Below are positions 42,608-53,311 of a stretch of DNA of 64,000 nucleotides, in pieces (within the stretch, counting starts at the first letter, position 1; each line of letters starts with the position of its first letter). The notes under the pieces are model-generated. The model ran no database searches and had not been told where the DNA came from. It saw only the letters and a list, made by a program, of their open reading frames with translations. The stretch spans positions 62,001 through 126,000 of the forward strand of contig NZ_RHOO01000005.1 of assembly GCF_003946555.1 (NCBI RefSeq). Direction: 5' to 3'. The DNA comes from Companilactobacillus hulinensis. GTDB taxonomy: Bacteria; Bacillota; Bacilli; Lactobacillales; Lactobacillaceae. The translations under genes and the position numbers were made by a program.

Positions 42608-42642
42608 AAAAAAACCGAAGCCAATAGACTTCGATTCCTTAT
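42608..42642 (-). terminator. Intrinsic terminator of the GPP34/SGNH pair
   Basis: On the minus strand AATCGAAG pairs with CTTCGGTT (one G-U), followed by a run of T, at the end of the GPP34-like gene. Confidence 0.65.
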
Positions 42643-43277
42643 CCTAACAAAGTAAGAATAACCCGGTTCAAACGCTTGGATAACTCAAACAACTTCTCAT
42701 AAGTTGGATCATCCTGGTTTTCTTCAATATTAGATTTTAATTGCTTCAACTCAAACGGTGTGAAGTATGTCTTCAAATCATGACTACCATAAAGAGTAGC
42801 TAAAAGGGCAAATGTTTCAGGTGAAACTTTACTGCCAGTATTCAGGAACTCTTTTCTTACGTCGCTAACAAGGTCTTCTTTGACACGATGGTCAGGAAGA
42901 TAGTTGTTAGTTTTAAAGACTACTCCGGTCACAGCTTTAGTAACATCGACTTTATCAACTAGTGAATCGCCGATTTCATTATAGATCTGCTTGGTGATGT
43001 TTTCCTTTGTTGCCATGGCACGAAGCACGTGTGTAACGCTTTTTCCTTGGTTTTTGTTGATGATTTGGAAGAACTCGTTGAGGTATTCCTTGCCATCAGG
43101 CAAAACCTTGTTAATAATGACACTGTTGTCAGTTAGATCGATAATATCGTTTAAAGCTAAGTCGAAAAAAGAACTTTCAGCTAAATAGGCTCTGCGTCGG
43201 GTATTTTTGAAAATTCGCACACTACCCTTTTCATTGCACGATAAAATAAAATATTTTTGAGGAATATTTAAATTCAT
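42639..43277 (-). CDS. GPP34 (Golgi phosphoprotein 3)-like protein
   Basis: The 212-residue all-helical protein resembles the GPP34 domain: an N-terminal FILSCNEKGSVRIF beta turn, FFDLALNDIIDLTDNSVII, and the central SLVDKVDVTKAV and FALLATLYGSHDLKTYF segments. GPP34 proteins bind phosphoinositides in eukaryotes; the bacterial role is unknown. AAAGGAGC precedes the ATG. It begins 11 bases after the SGNH hydrolase stop, so the two form an operon and may share a membrane or cell-envelope task. Domain call is moderate. Confidence 0.55.
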   Translation of the reverse strand: MNLNIPQKYFILSCNEKGSVRIFKNTRRRAYLAESSFFDLALNDIIDLTDNSVIINKVLPDGKEYLNEFFQIINKNQGKSVTHVLRAMATKENITKQIYNEIGDSLVDKVDVTKAVTGVVFKTNNYLPDHRVKEDLVSDVRKEFLNTGSKVSPETFALLATLYGSHDLKTYFTPFELKQLKSNIEENQDDPTYEKLFELSKRLNRVILTLLG

Positions 43278-43288
43278 AAAGTGCTCCT

Positions 43289-43873
43289 TTAGTTCGACAC
43301 TAGTTCAGTTTGTCTGACTAGCGTTGCTTTAATTTCTGGTACAAGTGCATCCTCTAAGAGAATATAACCATCTTTGGTGAAGTGTAGTCCATCTTTTTGC
43401 AACAAATTATCAACAGATGTACAATTCGCCATTTTATGTAGGAGATCGACGTAAGACACCTCAAGTTGCTTAGCGAGATGCTCGGTCACAAGTTCAAATT
43501 GTAACTGTCTGGTCCAGGGGCGATTGGGATTCTTGACCCAATCAGTATATGGTGGAGAAAGCAGGATTACCTTTGAAGCACCGATTTCCTTTATAATAGT
43601 AGATAAGTTGGAAGAGAACTTGCCCGGTTTGATCTCATCATCAATAGAAATGTCGTTAGCACCGAATCCAAGAACAACAATATCTGGATTCAAACCGACG
43701 ATATCCTGATCAACACGTGTCACAGCATTACTGGTTTTGTATCCAGGAATGGATACATTCACGACTTCGTCATTAGGGAACTTTTTCTGAATAGCGTCAG
43801 TGAGTATATCACTCATAACACCATCATGAAATCCCGCCATGATCGAGTCTCCAAATAATACTATTTTTTTCAT
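43289..43873 (-). CDS. SGNH/GDSL-family hydrolase (lipase/acylhydrolase)
   Basis: The 194-residue protein contains the four SGNH blocks: VLFGDSIMAG (Ser10), a Gly around VSIPGYKTSN, GFGANDISI (Asn) and DGLHFTKDGY (Asp-x-x-His). It lacks a signal peptide, so it acts in the cytosol as an esterase or acyl hydrolase of unknown substrate. AGAAGGAAC precedes the ATG. It is first in a two-gene operon with the GPP34-like gene and divergent from coaA. Confidence 0.88.
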   Translation of the reverse strand: MKKIVLFGDSIMAGFHDGVMSDILTDAIQKKFPNDEVVNVSIPGYKTSNAVTRVDQDIVGLNPDIVVLGFGANDISIDDEIKPGKFSSNLSTIIKEIGASKVILLSPPYTDWVKNPNRPWTRQLQFELVTEHLAKQLEVSYVDLLHKMANCTSVDNLLQKDGLHFTKDGYILLEDALVPEIKATLVRQTELVSN

Positions 43874-43944
43874 ATATTAGTTCCTTCTAAAAAGTTCTAT
43901 ACTATATAAGAATACCAGAAAACTTGTTAAGTAGGTTTAGTAAT

Positions 43945-44871
43945 ATGCAAAATTTATCTAACTATAATAAATTTTCTCGTGCGCAATGGGAAAATTTCCA
44001 CGGAGAATATAATAAGCAGGCAATAACTGACGGAGAACTGCGTAAGATCAAGTCTTTGGACGATGAAATATCAATTGATGATGTTAAGTCGATTTACGCA
44101 CCGATTCGACATTTGCTGCATATTTATTTGAAGAATTATCGTAAACTAACTAAGTTAAAAAGTGATTTTTTGAATAGCAGTAATAAAAAGGTGCCATTTA
44201 TCATTGGAGTATCCGGATCTGTTGCGGTCGGGAAGAGTACGACGGCTCGATTATTGAAGATAATGTTAGAACGTGCTTATCCTCAATACAATGTATCGCA
44301 AATGACAACTGATGGATTTCTTTATCCTAGCAAGATGTTAAAAGAACGTAACTTAATGGATAAAAAGGGCTTTCCAGAAACATATGACATGCCCAAACTT
44401 TTGCAATTTTTGAGTGATGTCAAAACAAAGAATGGTCCAATATCGTATCCATTGTATTCACACAATATCTACGATATTATTCCAGATCGACATGAAGAAG
44501 TAGAGAATCCTGATATTTTGATTGTCGAAGGTATCAATGTATTACAATTGCCACAGAACACCAATATTTATACGAGTGACTTCTTTGACTTCTCGATTTA
44601 TATTGATGCTGAAGTAGATGATATTGAAGAATGGTTCCTGAATCGATTTGAGACCTTGTTGGACTTGGCGAGAAACGATCCTAATTCCTACTATTATCAA
44701 TATACCCAAGTTCCAGAAGATGAAGCTTTGGATATGGCGCGTGATGTGTGGGATAAGATCAATTACGTCAACTTGCGTGACTACATCAAGCCAACGATGA
44801 CGAGGGCTGATTTGATCCTGCACAAGGCGGAAAATCACCAAATTGATACAATACTTTTGAGAAAATACTAA
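43945..44871 (+). CDS. coaA: Type I pantothenate kinase
   Basis: The 308-residue P-loop kinase phosphorylates pantothenate, the first step of coenzyme A synthesis. Walker A GVSGSVAVGKSTTARLL (about residue 92), MTTDGFLYPSKML, DMPKLLQFLSDVK and FFDFSIYIDA are type I signatures. ATG 43945 is used; a TTG at 43924 is upstream without a site. The ribosome site is weak (AGG at 43933). Confidence 0.94.
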   Translation: MQNLSNYNKFSRAQWENFHGEYNKQAITDGELRKIKSLDDEISIDDVKSIYAPIRHLLHIYLKNYRKLTKLKSDFLNSSNKKVPFIIGVSGSVAVGKSTTARLLKIMLERAYPQYNVSQMTTDGFLYPSKMLKERNLMDKKGFPETYDMPKLLQFLSDVKTKNGPISYPLYSHNIYDIIPDRHEEVENPDILIVEGINVLQLPQNTNIYTSDFFDFSIYIDAEVDDIEEWFLNRFETLLDLARNDPNSYYYQYTQVPEDEALDMARDVWDKINYVNLRDYIKPTMTRADLILHKAENHQIDTILLRKY

Positions 44872-44941
44872 AAAAGCATTTTCAAAGTATGACAGATAGC
44901 AGTTTTTCATATACAATAGAATAAATTAAAACTAGGGGGAT

Positions 44942-46498
44942 ATGGATTTGAGCAAAGAATGGCCAGATGCGGACAGCATTATTGTTTTGGATTATGGTAG
45001 CCAATACAACCAATTGATCACTCGTCGGATTCGTGACATTGGTATTTATTCAGAATTGTTACCAAATACAATTACTGCCGCTGAGATTAAAGAAATTAAT
45101 CCAAAAGGTATTATTTTGTCAGGTGGACCAGACTCAGTTTATGACAAAGATGCCTTCTCAATTGACCAAGACATTTATAAGCTAGGAATTCCTATGCTTG
45201 GTATTTGTTACGGTATGCAATTGATGTCTTACAACTTGGGCGGAAAAGTTGAATCCGCTGATAATCGTGAATACGGAAAGGCTGATATCAAAGTTACTGA
45301 TACAGAATCTGCCTTATTCAAGGGATTACCTGAAGAACAAGTTGTTTGGATGAGCCATGGTGACTTAGTACGTGAAGCACCAGAAGGATTCACCGTTACA
45401 GCAACAAGTAAGAATGCACCTATTTCATCTATTGCTGATGTAAATCGCAAGATGTACGGTGTTCAATTCCATGCCGAGGTACGTAACACAGAATATGGAA
45501 TGGATATTTTGAAGCACTTCGCCTTCGATGTGTGTGGCGCTGAAGCTAACTGGACAATGGATGACTTCATTGATCAACAAATCGAGAAGATCCGCAAGAC
45601 TGTTGGTGACAAGAAGGTTATCTTAGGACTATCTGGTGGTGTTGATTCATCAGTTGTTGGTGTCTTGTTACACAAGGCTATCGGTACACAACTAACAAGT
45701 ATCTTCGTTGATCATGGACTTTTACGTAAGGGTGAAGCCGATCAAGTTATGGCTAGTCTTGAAGGCAAGTTTGGCTTGAACATTATCAAAGTTGACGCTC
45801 AAAAACGCTTCTTAGACAAATTAGCTGGAGTTTCTGATCCAGAAACAAAACGTAAGATTATTGGTAATGAGTTCATTCAAGTCTTCGATGAAGAAGCAAC
45901 TAAGTTGCACGGAATCGAATTCTTGGCACAAGGTACTCTATACACTGACGTTATCGAAAGTGGTACAAGTACAGCTCAAACAATTAAGTCTCACCATAAT
46001 GTTGGTGGACTTCCAGAAGACATGCAATTCAAACTTATCGAACCATTAAGAACATTGTTCAAAGATGAGACTCGTGAGTTAGGTGAGAAGTTGGGTATGC
46101 CTCATGATCTAGTATGGCGTCAACCATTCCCAGGCCCTGGACTTGGAATCCGTGTTATTGGTGAAGTTACAGAAGATAAGTTAGCAATCGTTCGTGATTC
46201 TGACTACATCCTCCGTGATGAAATCAAAAAAGCCGGATTGGACGAAAAGATTTGGCAATACTTCACAGTATTACCTGGCTTCCGTTCAGTTGGTGTTATG
46301 GGTGATGGTAGAACATACGATTATACAATCGGAATTCGTGCCGTTAACTCAATTGATGGTATGACAGCTGACTTCGCTAAGATCGATTGGGATGTACTTC
46401 AAAAGATCTCAGTTAGAATCGTAAACGAAGTAGACCACGTCAACCGTGTAGTTTATGATATTACATCTAAGCCACCAGCAACAATCGAGTGGGAATAA
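44942..46498 (+). CDS. guaA: GMP synthase (glutamine-hydrolysing)
   Basis: The 518-residue enzyme makes GMP from XMP, ATP and glutamine. The class I amidotransferase half has LGICYGMQL (catalytic Cys) and GVQFHAEV (His; the family usually has HPE, here HAE). The PP-loop half has [11 protein letters not shown] and the dimerisation domain ends TIEWE. AGGGGGA is very close to the ATG at 44942; the TTG at 44948 is better spaced and may be the true start. It is monocistronic, with a terminator downstream. Confidence 0.95.
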   Translation: MDLSKEWPDADSIIVLDYGSQYNQLITRRIRDIGIYSELLPNTITAAEIKEINPKGIILSGGPDSVYDKDAFSIDQDIYKLGIPMLGICYGMQLMSYNLGGKVESADNREYGKADIKVTDTESALFKGLPEEQVVWMSHGDLVREAPEGFTVTATSKNAPISSIADVNRKMYGVQFHAEVRNTEYGMDILKHFAFDVCGAEANWTMDDFIDQQIEKIRKTVGDKKVILGLSGGVDSSVVGVLLHKAIGTQLTSIFVDHGLLRKGEADQVMASLEGKFGLNIIKVDAQKRFLDKLAGVSDPETKRKIIGNEFIQVFDEEATKLHGIEFLAQGTLYTDVIESGTSTAQTIKSHHNVGGLPEDMQFKLIEPLRTLFKDETRELGEKLGMPHDLVWRQPFPGPGLGIRVIGEVTEDKLAIVRDSDYILRDEIKKAGLDEKIWQYFTVLPGFRSVGVMGDGRTYDYTIGIRAVNSIDGMTADFAKIDWDVLQKISVRIVNEVDHVNRVVYDITSKPPATIEWE

Positions 46499-46597
46499 TA
46501 TTGTCAGTTATTGCTTGAGTGTATTAAAGGTGTAAGTCTTTACGCTTATAGTGATTGTTTACTGATTGATAGTATTTCTAATTAAATATGATATTTG

Positions 46598-46636
46598 ATA
46601 CCTTAGCCTGATTTTTTTGGTTAAGGTATTTTTTTG
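46598..46636 (+). terminator. Intrinsic terminator downstream of guaA
   Basis: ATACCTTAGCC pairs with GGTTAAGGTAT (one mismatch) and is followed by TTTTTTT. The rest of 46499-46768 is AT-rich with nothing else seen. Confidence 0.75.
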
Positions 46637-46783
46637 TGCTTATGTTTGGGTTGATTAATCTAATATTTGTTATTTAAGCTAAAGTGCTTAGAAAAAGAGG
46701 ATAGCCGTGATACAGTTAAGTGAAGTATTGTAAGTTCGTCATTAAGATATTTAATTCAAAATAATAGGTTGGAGAAAATTAAA

Positions 46784-48352
46784 TTGGAATTCTTAGAGAA
46801 TTTGAAAAAAAATAACCAATTTCCAATAATTTTTATTGGTTCTGGGATAACACAGCGTTATTTTTCTAATGCGCCAACTTGGGATAGTTTATTGAAAAAG
46901 ATTTGGGATGAATCTGAGGCAAGTGAAAATTATTTTTCGAAATATCACGAATTAGAAAATAGATTTGGAGAAGATACATTTAAAATATATACAACCTTAG
47001 CCGATTAATTAGAAGAACAATTTGATTCAAGTTTTTATGCAGAGAAAGTTAAATTAAAAAACCTAACTCCGGAAGTTGCACACAGGAAAAGGATTTCACC
47101 GTTCAAGACGAGAATTGCGGAGATATTTTCTGATTTGGTATTAAATGATGAGGCAGAAAGTGAGTTGAGATTGTTTAAGTCTATGCTTTCAAAGGCAAGA
47201 TTGATAGTAACCACTAATTATGATGATTTTATTGAAAGAGAGTTAAATAATGCAATCAAGGTCAGAGTAGGCAATCAGGGCCTATTTGAACCCGCTGGTG
47301 ATTTAAATGAATTGTATAAAATTCATGGATCAATTAAAAATCCTGACTCTATAGTAATTACGAGTAAGGATTATGAAGGACTAGAAAGAACATCTGCGAT
47401 AGTTAATGCCAAAATTCTTAGTCTCTTAACAGAGTCACCGATATTATTTATCGGTTATTCATTAACTGATAAGAACGTACAATCACTATTAACTGATTTG
47501 GCAAATAATATGCCATTTGAGATTGAAGAAGCTGCGAAGAGAATAGGTGTTGTGAAGTATGAATCAGGTAAGAGTGATATTACTGAATCTATGATGGATA
47601 CACCCTTTGGTGTTCACTATACTCAATTATCAACTGACAATTACAGTAAGATTTTCTCTGCCATTTCTAAGGTTAATCAAGGATTTTCACCGTTAGAAAT
47701 ATCGAAATATCAAAATGCAATTAAGAAAATAATTGAGGTGAAAGGTAAAAAAGGTGAATTGAAACAAGTACTAACATCATTTGTGGATTTGAAAAATTTA
47801 CCACATGAATTAGAAAATAAGAATTTAGTTGTTGCACTGGGCGATAATCGTTATCTATATCGTTTTCCAGATTATGTTGACTATGTTAAATCCTATTTTC
47901 TTGGAGAGAGCCCAATGCCGACTGAAATTGCAATGAAATTTATAATGTCAATGTCTGTACAGTCGCCTTTACCCGTTTCTAGATTTATAGGTAAGCAACT
48001 AGGTTTAAATGAATCGGATAAGAATAAACTTAATAAGCGGCTTCAAAAATTTAATTCTTTGAAAGTTATTAAAGAATATGTAAATGTTCCGAGAACCGCT
48101 GAAGATAAATTGAAAGAGTATAGTGAAAAAACACTGGTGGAAATCTTGGAACTAGATGACGGTATAAAAGCTCCTGTGAAACTTGCATTTTTCATTGAGA
48201 ACATTGAACGTATTGATAATATTGAATTTCAATCTTTAATTGAATATATCTTAAAAAATAAGGATGACGGATTTATCAAAAAAACTAATACAAGAAAGTT
48301 ATTTATGGCATATAGTCTTAAAACTGAGCCAATCATTAAAAGTATAGATTAA
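46784..48352 (+). pseudogene. SIR2-family (defence-type) protein interrupted by an in-frame TAA
   Basis: The frame from TTG 46784 (GGAG at 46771-46774) runs about 520 codons to 48352 with a single TAA at 47006-47008. The first part has FIGSGITQRYF and PTWDSLLKKIW; after the stop come IVTTNYDDFIE, LYKIHGSIKN and ILFIGYSLTDKN, the NAD-binding core of SIR2_2 proteins found in antiphage systems, and a C-terminal domain of about 240 residues I do not recognise, with helical AMKFIMSMSVQSPLPVSRFI. The product is probably inactive unless the ochre codon is read through. The codon usage is AT-rich relative to guaA. The next gene is a restriction-modification gene with the same kind of lesion. Confidence 0.78.
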
Positions 48353-48355
48353 AAA

Positions 48356-48396
48356 GAAAAAGCCAGACATAAGTGATCTTATGTCTGGCTTTTTCC
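48356..48396 (+). terminator. Intrinsic terminator after the SIR2-family gene
   Basis: AAAAAGCCAGACATAA and TTATGTCTGGCTTTTT form a perfect 16-bp stem around GTGATC. In the rest of the 48353-48682 gap I see only a small TTACGG/CCGTAA hairpin at about 48414. Confidence 0.88.
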
Positions 48397-48682
48397 CCAC
48401 CAACAAAACAAGCATTACGGAGCCGTAACTGTTTTTTGCTTCCTAAATAATATCAAATTTTTTAGCTTTTTTCAAGGTTATTCCCTTATAACTGGTAACT
48501 ATTACTAATGGATTTTTTTAGTTTAATAACTCAATTATATGAACACACGTTTGTGATGCTAGATAAATAATATTCTTATTTCAATTACTTTGCGCTGTTC
48601 TTCTTTATAAGGTTTTTTTAGTTATAAGTATTTGTAGTGTGTAATAATAAAGTAAATATCATGAATCAGTGGGGATAAAAAA

Positions 48683-51600
48683 ATGGATAGTGGAAATCTA
48701 TTAAACCTTAAACAGGCCATTAATAAGAATGTTAAGGCTATGATGCCATTAAATGAACAGAAAGTGGAATTTGAACGTAATTTAAATGGTTATTTAAGTC
48801 AGTTAATTCATAATGATAAGTCCAGTGAGGAGTTCCAAAAAAATCAATTCAGAGATTTCTTGAAGAGCACTAATATCGATGAGTATATAAATACAAGCGG
48901 AAGAATAGACTTAGCAATTTATAATGGTGTATCAACTGATAGTTCTGTTGGTGTTATTGTTGAATATAAAAGTCTAACTAACATGTCAGAAATGATGAAA
49001 GAGGAAGATTTAAATGTTAAATCTTTTCGTGAACTTGTTGCATATTATTTGAGAGAACGTTTAATAGATAATAATCTGGAGGTTAAAAGAGGCATCATTA
49101 CTAATGGATTGTCATTTTTTGTGATTGATTCCAAGGAATTAGAAAAACATTTTATAAAAAATAAACGTTTAGTTGAAAACTTTAAGAAATTTGAAAACAA
49201 ACAATTGTCTGGAAGTACTACAGATTTTTTGTATAACGAAGTAATAGCTCCAGAAATTGATAGAGCGTTAAAAAGTGGGATTAAAATTGCTCATTTCGAT
49301 TTACGAGATTTGATGGTAAAAGGGACGTCTGAAATCAGTAAAAACAAAATCACTCAGTTGTACCGCTTCTTTAGTAGAGAGAATTTATTGAATGACGAGA
49401 TATTCACCGATGCTAATAAATTGAATAAAGGATTTTATGATGAACTTTTATACATAATGGGACTTCAAGAGTCAAAAACATCTGGGAATAAATATATCAG
49501 CAGATTGCCTGAGAGTAAAAGGGAACCTGCATCTCTTGTAGAAAATACTATAGAGCAACTCGATATACTTGGGACTGATAAATCTAATCAGTTTGATGAG
49601 GCCATGCAACTAACAGTTGTTTGGGTTAACAGGATTCTATTTTTGAAGTTACTTGAATCATCATTAGTTTCTTTTAATGAAAGTGATGAATATGATTTTT
49701 TGAATTATAATAAATGTCATTCTTTTAATGATTTAAATGATCTGTTTTTTGCCGTCATGGCAAAAAAATATGACGAACGTATCGAAAGATTGAAAGAAGC
49801 ATTTCCGCATGTCCCTTATATGAATAGTTCGCTGTTTGAACCATCTGGTCTAGAAAGTTCAAAAAATGGTGTCAGCATAAACTCTTTGAGAGAAGCCGAT
49901 ATAAAAGTTTATTCAAAAACAAAATTAAAAGATAAAAATGGAAAACGCTTATCAGGTAAGTTATCGATATTAGATTATCTATTTAAATTTTTAGATGTGT
50001 ATGATTTTACATAATCAACAAATCTAAATGAGAAGAATTCCGATCAATTAATTAACGCTTCTGTTCTGGGATTGATTTTTGAAAAAATCAATGGATATAA
50101 GGATGGCTCTTTTTTTACTCCTGGAAAGATCACTATGTATATGGCACAGCAATCCATGAGACAAGCGGTTACTACTAAAATAAATGAATTAATGAATTGG
50201 AATTATTCTAACTTTGTAGATTTAGGCTACAAGTTAAGAGATTACCAAGGAGTAACAATTGATCAACGAAAGAAAATTAGTGATGGAATTGATTCATTAA
50301 AGATACTTGATCCGGCTGTCGGGTCTGGACACTTTTTAGTATCTGTTCTAAATGAAGTTATTTCATTAAAGAGCGTATTAAGAGTCTTATTTGATGCTGA
50401 TGGAAATTTAATGAATGATATTCAGTGTTCAGTTATTAACGATGAATTGATAGTGCAAGATGACACTGGAAGTAATTTTTCTTATAAAGTTAAAAATACT
50501 AGTTCATTGAGAATACAAAAAGCAATTTTTAATCAAAAAAAGATTATTATTGAAAATTGTTTGTATGGGGTCGATTTAAACCCTAATTCTGTAAATATAT
50601 GTCGATTACGTTTGTGGATTGAACTGTTGAAAAGTTCGTACTATTCAGAAAATGCTGATGGTAGATTAGTACTAACAACACTTCCTAATATTGATGTTAA
50701 CGTTAAAGTTGGAGATAGCCTTGTTCATAAATTTGATCTTGATTCCAAATTTGATTTAAGACGTTCAAAGTTTAAAGAATATTTAGAATTAGTTAGAAAC
50801 TATAAAGATACGAGTGACAAGAAAATAAAGGCTAACTTAGATGATGAAATTCAGCAGATAAAAAGTAGCTTCTATGCATCATTTCGGACTCCAGAGGGTG
50901 AAAGCTTTAATAAATTACAAGCAAAGGTCAATAAGATTGGTCAAGTCAATTTATTTGAGAAAGCTAATGTGGAAGAATTTAATAGATTGCGTGATAAAGC
51001 AAAAAAAGCCTTGATAAGCTTTCAGCAATCAGCACAAAGCCCTATGTACAAAATGGGATTAGAGTGGAGAATGGAATTTCCAGAAGTTTTAGATGAGAAC
51101 GGCGATTTTGTTGGATTTGATGTTGTTATTGCTAATCCACCATATATTTTTGCTAGAAATAAGTCGTTTAGTGATGACACAAAAAAATATTATGCTCGTA
51201 CATATGAGGTTAGTGAATATCAATCAAACACGTATACATTATTCATGGAATTAGGTTACAATCTTTTAAAAGATAATGGTACTTTTGCATATATTGTTCC
51301 TAATAATTTATTAACTATTCAGTCAACACAAAAAACAAGGGACTTCTTATGTAAAAAAACTGGTGATTTAATTCTAATTAATTCTTTGGATAAATTATTT
51401 GCGGATGCTAGTGTAGATAATTGCATAGTTTTCTTTAAAAAAAGTAATCCAAAATATATAACTGTTGGAGAATTATATAAAGGTGAGTATGAAAGTGTTG
51501 GGACTGTAAAATCTGATTTTTTTGGTAAAAGTCCTATTTTTAGTATATCAATGGTGAAGTATAGGGAGGTCATTAATGTATTTTGGAAAATGGATAATAC

Positions 51601-52279
51601 TATGTCCTTAGTTGATAAAAAGTTAGCCAATGTTAAGACCGGTATTAAAGCATATCAAACAGGTAAAGGACAGCCGAAGTTAACAAAAGATAATTGTCGA
51701 GATAGAATTTATCACTCATATGATAAATTGGATGATAGTTATTTACCGTATTTGGATGGTAATAATGTTAATAGATATTCGTTATCCTGGAATGGTGAAT
51801 TTATAAAGTATGGTGATAATTTGGCGGAGCCTCGTAAGTCGACAAACTTTAAGGAACCAAGAATTCTTGTGAGACAAATACCGACTCACTCGATATACGC
51901 AATCAATGGTGCATATACTGATGATGTAATTATTAATGATTTAAATTCAATGGTAATTGAAAATTTAAAGATAAATCCATATGTGTTACTTGGAATTATA
52001 AACTCCAAACCGTTAACCTTATGGTTCTTAATGAAATTTGATAAATTTCAAAGAAGAGTATTCCCACAGTTTAAGGTAAATGAATTGTCGCAATTTCCAA
52101 TTCCCGATATGTCAGATACATTAAAGGAAAAATTGATTGACATGGTTATGCAAATATTAAAAAATGTACCGTCTGAAAGCGATAATATTGAAACTAATTC
52201 CCATATAGATGAAGTTGTAATGGAGGCGTTTGGCTTTACAGAGAAAGAAAAAGAATCTATTAGAAGATTTGCTTTGTAA
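48683..52279 (+). pseudogene. Type IIG restriction-modification enzyme interrupted by an in-frame TAA
   Basis: One frame of 1199 codons is split by a TAA at 50012-50014 (codon 444). The N-terminal part carries a PD-(D/E)xK nuclease site, Asp76 in GRIDLAIY and Glu94-x-Lys96 in VIVEYKS. After the stop the frame continues (QLINASVLGLIFEKINGY, FFTPGKITMYM) into an N6-adenine methyltransferase with motif I LDPAVGSGHFL (about 542) and motif IV VIANPPYIF (about 816), and a C-terminal target-recognition region ending FPQFKVNELSQFPIP. This is the single-chain nuclease-methylase-TRD order of type IIG enzymes. GGGGATAAA precedes the ATG. The lesion separates nuclease from methylase, so restriction is probably lost. 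Confidence 0.8.
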
Positions 52280-52513
52280 GATCATACGATAGAATTATTT
52301 ACAGTATAATTAATACTTAATCAATAATGAGTAAGAGGAGAGAGCAAACAACTGAAATTGAGAGTTTTAAATATCTTCTAAAAATGTTGTAGTCATCAAA
52401 ATAATGATACTTCTTTTATTCCAAATATTTTTACCTCCTATCATTTTCGCCATATAGTGACGCATGTGTTTGCTATGGTTTACCAGTAAATAAATGTTAC
52501 GGAGGATAAGAAT

Positions 52514-53167
52514 TTGAAAATAGAGATTAATAAGCTTTACAAAAAGGTTGCTTGCAGTTCATTGGTAGCTTTATCTTTGTTAGGTGCTGGAGCAGTGGGG
52601 ATTACAGGTGCTTTGAGCAATCCAGCAAATGTTGAGGCTCAGTCTGTTGATTATAAGGCGGATCCTGATGGTATTTATAATATGGGTATATATGTAAATA
52701 TTGATGGTCGGCAAAAATTAGTTTATACAGAAGACCTGGTGTGGGCTAAAAACGTTGGGGACATTGATACTGTGAACGCTCCTTTGGTAGATGGTCATAT
52801 TGCAAGTCCAAGCAAGATATCATTCCAAAAAACAGCAACCGGTTTTAAATTACTGCAAGTTCCAACGTATACAAAGAGTAGTGGTGACCCTAGTGTTGCT
52901 GCAAAAAATGCTACTACCAAAACTTTCTATGAGAATGTAACTGTTAAAAATAAGAATGGTTCATTTTGTCCATTAGTTGCATTTTCAAAAACAACTGGTG
53001 AAATTTCGGACGTAAAGAATCGTGGCTTATCAAATAACACTAAATGGTACTCCGATAAGATCAAGACTTATGACGGTGCAAAATACTATCGTGTTGCCAC
53101 TAATGAATGGGTTAAAGATACTTACTATGCTGGAGCAGAAAGTGGAGGGAACATTGGACCACAATAA
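52514..53167 (+). CDS. Secreted SLAP-type surface protein
   Basis: The 217-residue protein starts at TTG 52514 with CGGAGGAT upstream. A signal peptide (hydrophobic about residues 14-36, cleavage near VEAQSVD) precedes a unique region and a C-terminal domain with VKNRGLSNNTKWYSDK and YYRVATNEWVKD. The same block occurs in the two proteins at the end of the window and is the SLAP wall-attachment type of lactobacilli. The 52280-52513 gap before it is AT-rich with no gene. Binding to secondary wall polymers is inferred from the domain. Confidence 0.72.
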   Translation: MKIEINKLYKKVACSSLVALSLLGAGAVGITGALSNPANVEAQSVDYKADPDGIYNMGIYVNIDGRQKLVYTEDLVWAKNVGDIDTVNAPLVDGHIASPSKISFQKTATGFKLLQVPTYTKSSGDPSVAAKNATTKTFYENVTVKNKNGSFCPLVAFSKTTGEISDVKNRGLSNNTKWYSDKIKTYDGAKYYRVATNEWVKDTYYAGAESGGNIGPQ

Positions 53168-53175
53168 TTAAAATG

Positions 53176-53216
53176 AACCTCTTAGTTTGGAAGCAAATTC
53201 CAACTAGGAGGTTTTT
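53176..53216 (+). terminator. Intrinsic terminator after the SLAP-type gene
   Basis: AACCTCTTAGTTTGGAA pairs with TTCCAACTAGGAGGTT (one bulge), followed by TTTTT. Confidence 0.82.
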
Positions 53217-53311
53217 CTTATTTTATTAATTCCCTTATCCCATACTATAATTAAAAAGAATTCAGTGTACACTATTATTAATAGCGTAAATTATTATATT
53301 GGAGGGAAAAT

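Noticed and set aside
44872-44941. Purine riboswitch before guaA
   Set aside because: The gap is only 70 bases and shows no purine-aptamer pattern.
46769-47008. Small independent SIR2-like gene
   Set aside because: It is in the same frame as the following 405-codon frame and its motifs complete the SIR2 domain; a single gene with a nonsense codon is simpler.
50072-52279. Separate methyltransferase gene starting at 50072
   Set aside because: No ribosome site precedes the supposed start, and the frame continues upstream without stop to the TAA at 50012, with conserved sequence in between.
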